Shown piece after piece: positions 7,488 through 14,518 of a stretch of DNA of 24,071 nt. Within the stretch, counting starts at the first letter, position 1, and every line of letters begins with the position of its first letter. The notes under the pieces are model-generated. The model was not told the DNA's origin, ran no database searches, and saw nothing but the letters and a program-made list of their open reading frames with translations. The translations under genes and the position numbers were made by a program. The DNA is from an uncultured Oscillospiraceae bacterium. Its GTDB lineage: Bacteria; Bacillota; Clostridia; Oscillospirales; Acutalibacteraceae. The stretch lies in NCBI GenBank assembly GCA_900543215.1, contig UQQR01000022.1, forward strand, positions 1 through 24,071. Direction: 5' to 3'.

Positions 7488-8981
7488 TTATTGCAGGTTT
7501 ATGATCCCAAGCAAATGCCTTTGAATATTTGCAAGGTCTATAAGTGAGATTTTTCCGTCCGAATTTGTATCCGCGCCGACAAAGTTGTTTCCCGTAAGGG
7601 ATATAAGTCCGAGCATATGTCTTTGAACATTTGCAAGGTCCATAAGCGTAACCTTGCCGTCTCCGTTGGTATCGCCCTTTTTGACAACCGCAACCGGACT
7701 GTTCTCTGTACTTACCGTAAGCCGGCACGGCGAGCCTGCCCATACATCAATATAATACTCACTGTAATATCCGCTTTGCGATCTTACCCTTAAGGCAATA
7801 TAATTACTGCCTGAATTGAGATTATAGCTTGCGTCCCCCGCATATTCCGCGCTTTCGGGAAGCTTTACATATACCGTGGAATCACCCGAAACCCTCAAAC
7901 TGTAGTCGTTGTGAATAAATCTGTCAAATGACGGGGTAAGACCCTCTGCGTTTATACTTTCAAAATAATAATTGTTTAGATTCCCGTTCCTTTCGGGTAG
8001 CTGAGACGCCGTATCAGACATATCCTTATAAACGGGTATAAGGAAATCAAGCTCTGCCGATTTCAGGTCCTTGTAGGTCCTTTCAAGTTTCTTTCCGGAT
8101 GACGACGCATTGTGAACCGCCGTAGCGTACTGATGCCAAAGTTTGTTAATGTCCTTTATATTATAATTAATATAGAAGTATGTATTCTGTCCTGCGCTGA
8201 CATAGTTATTGCCGCTGAAGGTCGCGCCTTCTATTATGGATTTGGACCTCGTATCCCAACCTCTTCCTTTGGCATAGTTTATACCGTTTGTCACCGGATT
8301 GTCACCGTTAGCGGAAATATTGAAAAAATTATAATAGGGTCCCGCAATAAGATCGGAGGTACCTTTTCCTTGTTCTTGCAGAATTGTTGCCGCAAGCATA
8401 TACGGGTTAATACCGGACTGCCTTGCCGCCTCCATTATTACAGCCACATACGAGCCTCCGTATTCGGTGTCATTCGGGTCGGAATAGTTGTTTTCAAGGA
8501 ATGTACCGCTTACCATTTTTCTTACGCCTTCCTCGTTTTGGCTCGTGGGATCGTAATTTTGCTTCATATAGGTGTATATGTATTGCTCATTAAGGAAGTT
8601 TCTCGGGTCCATATAATATTTTATTACTTCTCTTGACGCATAATGCCATCTGCCGGTCTCTAGCGAAACCCAAGTGCCGCTTCCCCAATCGTAGGAGCCC
8701 TTGTCCATTGTGCGCCATGAAACGCTCTTATCGTCCGTGACCTTGCGTACCGTCTCAAGTTCCGCAGCTTTATCAAGAGTTAAATCGATATAATCCGCAT
8801 AAAACTTCCAATTCGGATATATTGAATGGAGAGTCCTAAGAGAATTCTTGTAGCTTTCGGGAAAGGACGATATCTGTTCTTCAAAGTTCCCGTCCGCATG
8901 CACTTTTTCAACGCAAACAGTTGCAGTCAGAAGTACTGCGAGCGAAAGCAAAAAACAAGAAATCCTTTGCAATCCTTTCAT
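7488..8981 (-). CDS. Secreted N-acetylglucosaminidase with C-terminal type I dockerin
   Basis: 497 residues. Signal peptide 1-29 (cleavage after VHA). Residues about 45-190 form an N-terminal region (SIYPNWKF...). The glucosaminidase core spans about 190-290, with the probable catalytic Glu203 in LQEQGKGTS and the following YYNFFNISANG motif, typical of enzymes that cut peptidoglycan glycan chains. Residues about 300-425 include a beta-rich region. The C-terminal dockerin (about 436-497) has two calcium loops, DTNGDGKVTLMD and DTNSDGKISLID, each followed by a DLANxQRHxLG helix. AAAGGAG precedes the ATG, and a consensus promoter lies 41 bases upstream. First gene of an operon with the cohesin protein and thiN. 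Likely role is cell-wall remodelling at the surface. Confidence 0.88.
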   Translation of the reverse strand: MKGLQRISCFLLSLAVLLTATVCVEKVHADGNFEEQISSFPESYKNSLRTLHSIYPNWKFYADYIDLTLDKAAELETVRKVTDDKSVSWRTMDKGSYDWGSGTWVSLETGRWHYASREVIKYYMDPRNFLNEQYIYTYMKQNYDPTSQNEEGVRKMVSGTFLENNYSDPNDTEYGGSYVAVIMEAARQSGINPYMLAATILQEQGKGTSDLIAGPYYNFFNISANGDNPVTNGINYAKGRGWDTRSKSIIEGATFSGNNYVSAGQNTYFYINYNIKDINKLWHQYATAVHNASSSGKKLERTYKDLKSAELDFLIPVYKDMSDTASQLPERNGNLNNYYFESINAEGLTPSFDRFIHNDYSLRVSGDSTVYVKLPESAEYAGDASYNLNSGSNYIALRVRSQSGYYSEYYIDVWAGSPCRLTVSTENSPVAVVKKGDTNGDGKVTLMDLANVQRHMLGLISLTGNNFVGADTNSDGKISLIDLANIQRHLLGIINLQ

Positions 8982-9021
8982 TTTCTTTTGCTCCTTTAAA
9001 CAGTAAACCTTAAACAGAATA

Positions 9022-9050
9022 ATTATATATTTTTTCTTGCTTTATGTCAA
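9022..9050 (-). promoter_or_regulatory. Sigma-A promoter of the dockerin-cohesin-thiN operon
   Basis: On the minus strand: TTGACA (9050-9045), exactly 17 bases, then TATAAT (9027-9022), a perfect consensus. It lies 41 bases upstream of the ATG at 8981. Confidence 0.88.
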
Positions 9051-9089
9051 CCTTTTGAAGCAAAAAATGTCAATAAATGACGAAAATAA

Positions 9090-9116
9090 AAACAAAAAAC
9101 CGACAGCTGTCGGTTT
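9090..9116 (-). terminator. Intrinsic terminator of rex
   Basis: A 20-base perfect inverted repeat centred at 9106/9107 (core CCGACAGCTGTCGG), followed on the minus strand by a run of T's (9098-9090 and beyond). It lies 41 bases after the rex stop codon. Confidence 0.8.
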
Positions 9117-9156
9117 GCAACCTCAAACAGACTGTCGGCAGTTGATTTTACCGTGC

Positions 9157-9789
9157 TCAGGCATCATTTGTAAGCTTATAAGATAGAGTCATAAGACTGT
9201 CCCCGAAATGCACATTTTCCACCTTTATATCAGGATAATTGAATGCCAGATCATAATGGCTGAAATTCCACACGCCTTTAATTCCGAGCTTTACAAGCTG
9301 TTTGGACATTCCCATTGCGGCGTCCTTGGGTATGCAGAGTATCGCTACCTCGGGAAGATTTTCACGGCAAAACTCATCAAGTGTTGAAATATTCCTCACA
9401 GGAAGATTTTTTATGACCTGACCCACCACAGATTCCTTATTGTCAAACAGTCCTATAAGACGAAAACCGACAGCCTCGAAATTTATATGAAGCGTTACCG
9501 CCTTTCCGAGATTTCCGGCTCCTATTAAAATAGTGCTTTTCGGGGTATCAAGTCCCAATATATGCCCTATTTCAGACTGTAGTATGGTAACATTGTAGCC
9601 GTAGCCCTGCTGACCGAAGCCGCCGAAGCAGTTAAGATCCTGCCTTATCTGACTTGCGGTAAGCCCCATTTTTTCGGAAAGCTCCCTTGACGATATTCTC
9701 TCTGTTCCGAGAGCCTTAATTTCTCCCAAAAAACGGTAATATCTCGGAAGTCGCTTTATTACTGAATTAGATACTATATTATTTCCCAT
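9157..9789 (-). CDS. rex: Redox-sensing transcriptional repressor Rex
   Basis: 210 residues, normal for the family. Rex binds DNA as a dimer and lets go when NADH is high relative to NAD+, controlling fermentation and NADH-reoxidation genes. The winged-helix DNA-binding part spans about 10-65 (RISSRELSEKMGLTASQIRQ, then FGGFGQQGYGY). The Rossmann part contains the dinucleotide-binding GAGNLG at 90-95. The C-terminal helix (GDSLMTLSYKL) supports domain swapping. It is divergent from perR and has its own promoter with a possible Rex site overlapping it, which suggests autoregulation. It stands alone on its strand and is followed by a terminator. Confidence 0.95.
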   Translation of the reverse strand: MGNNIVSNSVIKRLPRYYRFLGEIKALGTERISSRELSEKMGLTASQIRQDLNCFGGFGQQGYGYNVTILQSEIGHILGLDTPKSTILIGAGNLGKAVTLHINFEAVGFRLIGLFDNKESVVGQVIKNLPVRNISTLDEFCRENLPEVAILCIPKDAAMGMSKQLVKLGIKGVWNFSHYDLAFNYPDIKVENVHFGDSLMTLSYKLTNDA

Positions 9790-9829
9790 AATAAAATGTA
9801 CCCTTTCAAATTTACATTACTCTAATATA

Positions 9830-9858
9830 ATAATAGTTTATTGTGAAAAAAATGTCAA
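9830..9858 (-). promoter_or_regulatory. rex promoter with possible Rex operator
   Basis: On the minus strand: TTGACA (9858-9853), 17 bases, TATTAT (9835-9830). The plus-strand segment 9841-9858 reads TTGTGAA-AAAA-ATGTCAA. Its first half matches the Rex half-site TTGTGAA and the second matches TTCACAA at 4 of 7 positions, giving the 18-base spacing of a Rex box. The promoter is well supported; the operator is tentative. Confidence 0.65.
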
Positions 9859-9877
9859 GGTTTTTGAAAAAAAGTTC

Positions 9878-9905
9878 TTGACAAAATCAAATTTGCGTGT
9901 ATAAT
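9878..9905 (+). promoter_or_regulatory. Sigma-A promoter of the perR-rubrerythrin operon
   Basis: TTGACA at 9878-9883, a 16-base spacer and TATAAT at 9900-9905. It lies 33 bases before the perR ATG, with a PerR-type palindrome just downstream. Confidence 0.85.
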
Positions 9906-9910
9906 AAAAT

Positions 9911-9923
9911 AGTAATCATTACT
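9911..9923. promoter_or_regulatory. PerR/Fur-type operator
   Basis: Perfect 6-1-6 palindrome AGTAAT-C-ATTACT, 5 bases downstream of the -10 box, over the expected transcription start. PerR boxes have this layout (AT-rich 7-1-7 centred on one base). Its place in front of perR implies autorepression. Confidence 0.72.
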
Positions 9924-9938
9924 GATTTAGGTGGTTCA

Positions 9939-10313
9939 ATGAAAAATTATTCACGGCAGCGTGAAACAATTTTACAGGTTTTGCATTCAACCGATACACA
10001 CCCCACGGCATCTGCCGTTTATAATGAGGTACGCAAGGTTATTCCGAATATAAGTCTCGGAACTGTCTACCGCAACCTTGCGGCTCTAAGCGAAGAAGGC
10101 GTTATACTTTCTTTATCTGTCGGCGACGGATATGAACACTTTGACGGAAACAGTGCTCCGCACGCACATCTGCACTGCAAGCACTGCGGAAAAATTTATG
10201 ACGCTCCGTTAAAGCAGGATATTCTGTCGGAAACGGCAAAGGAAAACGGCTTCTCAAGCGAAACAACGGTATATATCGTGTACGGTGTGTGCAGTAAATG
10301 CAAAGCTGATTAA
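9939..10313 (+). CDS. perR: Peroxide-responsive repressor PerR
   Basis: 124 residues, Fur family. The ligands line up with Bacillus subtilis PerR at a constant offset of 16: His21, Asp69, His75, His77 and Asp88 match H37, D85, H91, H93 and D104. Asp88 is the residue that sets PerR apart from Fur (Glu there). The structural zinc site is Cys80/Cys83 and Cys118/Cys121. It senses peroxide by metal-catalysed oxidation of its histidines and then releases its DNA. ATG 9939 was chosen for the AGGTGG ribosome site 5-10 bases before it; the frame is open further upstream but that stretch covers the promoter. First gene of a peroxide-defence operon, with its own operator. Confidence 0.92.
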   Translation: MKNYSRQRETILQVLHSTDTHPTASAVYNEVRKVIPNISLGTVYRNLAALSEEGVILSLSVGDGYEHFDGNSAPHAHLHCKHCGKIYDAPLKQDILSETAKENGFSSETTVYIVYGVCSKCKAD

Positions 10314-10338
10314 AAATCAATTTACGGAGGAATTAAAA

Positions 10339-10881
10339 ATGAAAAAATTTGTATGTCTTGTTTGCGGTTATGTTTATGAAGGCGAATCTGCGCCGGAGGA
10401 ATGTCCTATATGCCATGCTCCGGCTTCTAAATTTGCTGAGCAGTCTGCGGAAAAAACATGGGCTGCCGAGCATGTTGTGGGCATAGCCAAGGGTGCAGAT
10501 CAGAGAATAATCGACGGTCTTCGTGAAAACTTCAACGGCGAATGTACGGAAGTGGGTATGTATCTTGCAATGGCAAGAGTAGCCCACAGAGAAGGTTACC
10601 CCGAAATCGGTATGTACTGGGAAAAGGCGGCATTTGAAGAAGCCGAGCATGCCGCTAAGTTTGCGGAGCTTTTGGGCGAGGTCGTAACCGACAGCACCAA
10701 GAAAAACCTTGAAATGCGTGCAGACGCCGAAAACGGCGCTACAATGGGCAAGTTTGAACTTGCGAAGCTTGCTAAGGAACTTAATCTTGACGCTATCCAT
10801 GATACCGTTCATGAAATGGCAAAGGATGAAGCCCGCCACGGCAGAGCATTTGAGGGTCTTTTAAAGAGATATTTCGGTTAA
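10339..10881 (+). CDS. Reverse rubrerythrin
   Basis: 180-residue cytoplasmic peroxidase that reduces hydrogen peroxide (and in clostridia also helps remove oxygen) with electrons from NADH via rubredoxin-type carriers. The rubredoxin-like iron site comes first (Cys6, Cys9, Cys22, Cys25), and the ferritin-like di-iron domain follows (about 50-178) with FEEAEH near 105 and DEARH near 165. This is the reverse of the classical rubrerythrin order and matches clostridial revRbr in length. ATG 10339 follows GGAGG at 10326-10330. It lies 25 bases after perR, which is expected to repress it. Confidence 0.93.
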   Translation: MKKFVCLVCGYVYEGESAPEECPICHAPASKFAEQSAEKTWAAEHVVGIAKGADQRIIDGLRENFNGECTEVGMYLAMARVAHREGYPEIGMYWEKAAFEEAEHAAKFAELLGEVVTDSTKKNLEMRADAENGATMGKFELAKLAKELNLDAIHDTVHEMAKDEARHGRAFEGLLKRYFG

Positions 10882-10896
10882 TGTACAGGGTAATAT

Positions 10897-11094
10897 ATGA
10901 TGGAAAACTATACAATATGTAATTGTAAAAAAGTAACCTATGCAGATGTTGAAAATGCACTTCACCGTGAAGTAAAATTTGATAATGTGGAAAAAGCTTT
11001 TGAAGATGTTCAAAGGATCACAAAATGTTCGACCGGATGCGGTGGTTGCCATGACAAAATTATGGATACAATATCTAAGATAATGAGCAAGTAA
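10897..11094 (+). CDS. BFD-like [2Fe-2S]-binding protein
   Basis: 65-residue small redox protein with the bacterioferritin-associated-ferredoxin/NifU-type [2Fe-2S] arrangement: Cys8 and Cys10 (CNC) at the N-terminus and Cys48-x-x-Cys51 (with an additional Cys44) later. It probably passes electrons to or from the neighbouring rubrerythrin and rubredoxin, or handles iron. Two ATGs are adjacent (10897 and 10900); AGGG at 10887-10890 is compatible with either. It lies 15 bases after the rubrerythrin stop, inside the perR operon. Confidence 0.8.
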   Translation: MMENYTICNCKKVTYADVENALHREVKFDNVEKAFEDVQRITKCSTGCGGCHDKIMDTISKIMSK

Positions 11095-11119
11095 TCAAAA
11101 ATAAAAGAGGGTTTTTACT

Positions 11120-11275
11120 ATGAAAAAATACGAATGTCCCTGCGGATATGTTTATGACCCTGTTGTCGGTGATCCTGATAACGGAATCGCACCCGGAACA
11201 TCATGGGAAGATGTTCCTGAAGATTGGGTATGTCCGATATGTGGTTTAAGTAAAGACGCATTTACAGAAGAATAA
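11120..11275 (+). CDS. Rubredoxin with a CxC first cysteine pair
   Basis: 51-residue rubredoxin, a one-iron electron carrier, and the last gene of the peroxide operon. The second iron-binding pair is normal (CPICG, Cys38 and Cys41), and the core GDPDNGIAPGTSWEDVP is typical. The first pair is unusual: the protein reads ECPCGYVYDP, so the cysteines are Cys6-x-Cys8 rather than the usual Cys-x-x-Cys, as if one residue were deleted. The frame is clean on both sides, so it is not a frameshift. GAGGG lies about 10 bases before the ATG. A strong terminator follows. Confidence 0.93.
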   Translation: MKKYECPCGYVYDPVVGDPDNGIAPGTSWEDVPEDWVCPICGLSKDAFTEE

Positions 11276-11291
11276 TCAAACTATAAGAAAC

Positions 11292-11330
11292 GGCTTTTAC
11301 CGCACAAACTGCGGCAAAAGCCATTTTTTT
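11292..11330 (+). terminator. Intrinsic terminator of the perR operon
   Basis: A 13-base stem with one mismatch (GGCTTTTACCGCA at 11292-11304 with TGCGGCAAAAGCC at 11310-11322), followed by ATTTTTTT. Confidence 0.88.
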
Positions 11331-11331
11331 A

Positions 11332-11360
11332 TTGCACATAATCCCGCTTTATGGTAAACT
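11332..11360 (+). promoter_or_regulatory. Probable promoter of tex
   Basis: TTGCAC at 11332-11337, a 17-base spacer and TAAACT at 11355-11360. It matches consensus only moderately but sits right after the terminator and 16 bases before the tex ATG. Confidence 0.45.
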
Positions 11361-11376
11361 TAGGCAAGGTGATAAA

Positions 11377-13545
11377 ATGGATATTATAAAAACGCTTACG
11401 GAGGAATTTTCCTTAAAACCGTTTCAGGTTGAAAATACCGTAAAGCTTATAGACGACGGCAATACCATACCGTTTATTGCGCGCTACCGCAAGGAAGCTA
11501 CCGGCTCGCTGAACGATCAAATTTTGCGTTCCCTTTACGAACGGCTTAATTACCTGCGAAATATGGATGAAACACGCCAAAAAATCAAAATCGCCATAGA
11601 GGAACAGGGCGCTTTAACCGATGAGCTTTCCGCCGCGATAGACGGAGCGAAAACTCTGACCGAGCTTGACGATTTATACCGTCCCTACAAGAAAAAACGC
11701 AAAACCAGAGCCACTGCCGCAAAGGAAAAGGGTCTTGAGCCGTTAGCGGAGGAAATTTATAAGCAGGCGCCCGACTGCAAACCGCCCATAATGCTTGCGG
11801 ATGAATATACAGACCCTGAAAAAGGGGTTGAAACAGCAGAAGAAGCGCTCGCCGGAGCTATGGATATAATTGCCGAAAAAATTTCCGACGACGCCGACAT
11901 ACGCAAACGTATGAGATTTGTTTGCCTTGCGCACGGTATGCTTACCGTTAAGGCAGTCACGGAGGACGTCGGCGTTTACGAAATGTATAAGGATTACAGC
12001 GAACCACTCTCCAAAATACCCGACCACAGAATACTTGCCGTGAACAGGGGCGAGAAGGAAGGCATACTTAAGGTCTCGGTGGATTTTGACCGTGACAAGG
12101 CTATGTTTATAATCTCGAAAAATCACATCAAAGAAGGTTCTCCCGCGACAGACACCGTAAAAGCCGCCGCCGAGGACGCATATACAAGGCTGATATTCCC
12201 GTCGATAGAGCGTGAAATCCGAAACGAGCTTTCAGAGAAAGCAGACGCCTCGGCAATAAAGGTCTTTTCATCTAATTTACGGCAGCTGCTTATGCAGCCG
12301 CCCGTAAAGGATAAGGTTACAATAGGTCTTGACCCGGGTTACAGAACAGGCTGTAAGGTTGCGATTGTTGACGGTACGGGCAAGGTTCTTGATACGGGCG
12401 TTATATATCCCGTACCTCCGAAAAATAAGGTTGAAGAAGCAAAACAGATTATTAAATCGTTTGTAAAAAAATATTCTGTCCGTGTTTTTGCAATTGGCAA
12501 CGGAACGGCAAGCCACGAAACAGAGGTATTTGCCGCAGAAGTAATAAAGGAACTTAACGACGGGATTTCCTATATGGTGGTGTCCGAGGCGGGTGCCAGC
12601 GTTTATTCCGCGTCAAAGCTTGCCGCAGAGGAATTCCCCGATTATGATGTTTCGCTTCGCAGTGCCGTTTCCATTGCACGGAGACTTCAGGATCCGCTTG
12701 CCGAGCTTGTGAAGATAGACCCGAAATCAATAGGCGTTGGCCAATATCAACACGATATGCTGCCCGCACAGCTTAACGCTGCGCTTGACGGCGTTGTGGA
12801 GGACTGCGTAAACACCGTCGGCGTAGACCTTAACACAGCATCGGTTCAGCTTTTATCAAGGGTTTCGGGTATAGGCACCTCTCTTGCCAAGAACATTGTA
12901 GCCTACCGCGAGGAAAACGGCAAATTTACCTGCCGTACAGAGCTTAAAAAGGTTTCCAAATTGGGGCCGAAGGCGTTTTTGCAGTGCGCCGGATTTTTGA
13001 AAATATCCGACGGAAAGCAGGCGCTTGATAACACCTCGGTACATCCCGAAAGCTATACCGCCGCCGAAAAGCTTTTAAAGCTGTGCGGCGTAACGGATGA
13101 TGATGTAAAATGCGGAAAAACCGCCGCAATAAAGCCTGTAATCGAGGCTGACGGCATTGAAAACACAGCGAAAAATCTCGGTATAGGCGTGCCGACGCTT
13201 AATGATATAATAAAGGAACTTGAACGGCCGGGCAGAGACCCGAGAGACGAGCTCCCCCCTCCGCTTTTAAGAAGCGATATTGTATCAATGGAAGACCTGA
13301 AACCGGGAATGGAACTTTCTGGAACGGTAAGAAATGTTATAGATTTCGGAGCTTTTGTGGATATAGGCGTTCATCAGGACGGACTTGTACACATCTCTCA
13401 GATAACCGACAGATTTATAAAGCACCCCTCCGAGGTGCTTAAGGTCGGCGATATTGTAAAGGTTTGGGTACTGTCCGTGGATGTACAAAAGAAAAGAATT
13501 TCACTTACAATGAGAAAAGAGAAGTTAAACCATGAAAAGCAATAA
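11377..13545 (+). CDS. tex: Tex family transcription accessory / RNA-binding protein
   Basis: 722 residues, normal for Tex. Domains: N-terminal helical Tex domain (1 to about 200, with IPFIARYRKEATG near 31-43); YqgF-like RNase H fold about 314-440 (IGLDPGYRTGCKVAIVDG); paired helix-hairpin-helix about 485-555 (SRVSGIGTSLAKNIVAYREE); C-terminal S1 RNA-binding domain about 644-715 (VIDFGAFVDIGVHQDGLVHI). Tex binds nucleic acid and affects transcription and mRNA stability; the precise role in this organism is unknown. ATG 11377 has AAGGTG before it. The last 14 bases overlap the start of the next gene, so the two are probably translationally coupled. Confidence 0.95.
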   Translation: MDIIKTLTEEFSLKPFQVENTVKLIDDGNTIPFIARYRKEATGSLNDQILRSLYERLNYLRNMDETRQKIKIAIEEQGALTDELSAAIDGAKTLTELDDLYRPYKKKRKTRATAAKEKGLEPLAEEIYKQAPDCKPPIMLADEYTDPEKGVETAEEALAGAMDIIAEKISDDADIRKRMRFVCLAHGMLTVKAVTEDVGVYEMYKDYSEPLSKIPDHRILAVNRGEKEGILKVSVDFDRDKAMFIISKNHIKEGSPATDTVKAAAEDAYTRLIFPSIEREIRNELSEKADASAIKVFSSNLRQLLMQPPVKDKVTIGLDPGYRTGCKVAIVDGTGKVLDTGVIYPVPPKNKVEEAKQIIKSFVKKYSVRVFAIGNGTASHETEVFAAEVIKELNDGISYMVVSEAGASVYSASKLAAEEFPDYDVSLRSAVSIARRLQDPLAELVKIDPKSIGVGQYQHDMLPAQLNAALDGVVEDCVNTVGVDLNTASVQLLSRVSGIGTSLAKNIVAYREENGKFTCRTELKKVSKLGPKAFLQCAGFLKISDGKQALDNTSVHPESYTAAEKLLKLCGVTDDDVKCGKTAAIKPVIEADGIENTAKNLGIGVPTLNDIIKELERPGRDPRDELPPPLLRSDIVSMEDLKPGMELSGTVRNVIDFGAFVDIGVHQDGLVHISQITDRFIKHPSEVLKVGDIVKVWVLSVDVQKKRISLTMRKEKLNHEKQ

Positions 13546-14467
13546 TTTAAAGGGGAGTCTTATACTGTGCGTCACTGCCTTTATTTGGGGAATTGCGTTT
13601 GTAGCGCAGTCGGACGGCGGCGAGCTTGTCCCCTCACTTACCTTTAATGCGCTCAGGTCATTTATAGCGGCGGCGGCACTTTTCGCCTTTTACAAAATAA
13701 CCGCAGGCAGAAAGGAAAAGTATTTCTTTCCCGAGGAAAAGGCGCTTAAAAAACAATATTTTATCGCCGCGGGCGTCTGCGGCTTACTGCTTGCCGTTTC
13801 GGTAAATCTTCAGCAATTCGGTATAAGCGCTTACCCTGCAGGCGCCGCCGCGGAAGCAAGAAGCGGATTTATAACGGCGCTTTATGTGGTATTTGTCCCG
13901 ATAATTTCACTTTTCTTCGGGAAAAAGGTAAGCCCGATAATATATTTAAGCGTGCTTATAGCGGTGAGCGGATTTTATTTGCTCTGCTTCTCGGGCGGAA
14001 TAAGCGGTATTTATGTTGCCGATATTTTGGTATTCATCTGCGCCCTTTCTTTTGCCTGTCAAATAATCGCTGTCGGTCATTTTGTAGGCGTTACAGGCGG
14101 TCTTAAGCTTTCAATATTGCAATTTGCGGTGGTGGGAGTTCTGTCCACGGCGGCGGCGCTGATTTTCGAACGGCCGTCCCTTTCAAACATATTAGCCGCC
14201 GCTCCCCAGATAGTTTATTTGGGTGTGGTTTCAAGCGGAATAGGCTATACTCTTCAGATAGTCGGGCAGAAATACGCCGAGCCGTCGGTTGCGTCGCTTA
14301 CAATGAGCCTTGAAAGCGTTTTTGCGGCTCTCGGCGGTTGGCTGATTTCGGGAAACGCACTTTCCGTCCGTGAGTTTATAGGCTGCGCTGTGGTTTTCGC
14401 CGCTATAATAACGGCACAGCTGCCCGAAATGCTATCCGGCAAAATAAAAAGCAATGTTAAGGCGTAA
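13532..14467 (+). CDS. EamA/DMT-family transporter
   Basis: 311 residues with about ten membrane helices in two EamA repeats, a complete member of the drug/metabolite transporter superfamily. Features include the opening AFIWGIAFVAQ helix, GFITALYVVFVPIISLFFGKK at the end of the first repeat and SLESVFAALGGWLISG in the second. The substrate is unknown; relatives export amino acids or other metabolites. The ATG lies inside the end of tex (14-base overlap), so it depends on the tex transcript. Its sequence and codon use differ from the truncated EamA gene at the left edge, so the two are not copies. Confidence 0.88.
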   Translation: MKSNNLKGSLILCVTAFIWGIAFVAQSDGGELVPSLTFNALRSFIAAAALFAFYKITAGRKEKYFFPEEKALKKQYFIAAGVCGLLLAVSVNLQQFGISAYPAGAAAEARSGFITALYVVFVPIISLFFGKKVSPIIYLSVLIAVSGFYLLCFSGGISGIYVADILVFICALSFACQIIAVGHFVGVTGGLKLSILQFAVVGVLSTAAALIFERPSLSNILAAAPQIVYLGVVSSGIGYTLQIVGQKYAEPSVASLTMSLESVFAALGGWLISGNALSVREFIGCAVVFAAIITAQLPEMLSGKIKSNVKA

Positions 14468-14470
14468 AAA

Positions 14471-14516
14471 AATAAGGCTTGCAGGCGTTTTAAAGCTTGC
14501 AAGCCTTATTTTTTAT
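14471..14516. terminator. Bidirectional intrinsic terminator
   Basis: A 13-bp perfect stem (AATAAGGCTTGCA at 14471-14483 with TGCAAGCCTTATT at 14498-14510), A-rich on the left and T-rich on the right. It ends the tex-EamA unit going right and the asnB unit going left. Confidence 0.88.
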
Positions 14517-14518
14517 TA

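Noticed and set aside
6005..7504. Several long open frames opposite the cohesin gene
   Set aside because: They have no ribosome sites and no family resemblance, and their composition is what the antisense of a Val/Thr/Ser-rich protein gives.
7468..7743. N-terminal extension of the cohesin protein
   Set aside because: The frame is open, but this stretch is the dockerin-coding end of the upstream gene read in another frame, whereas a signal peptide with a good ribosome site begins at 7467.
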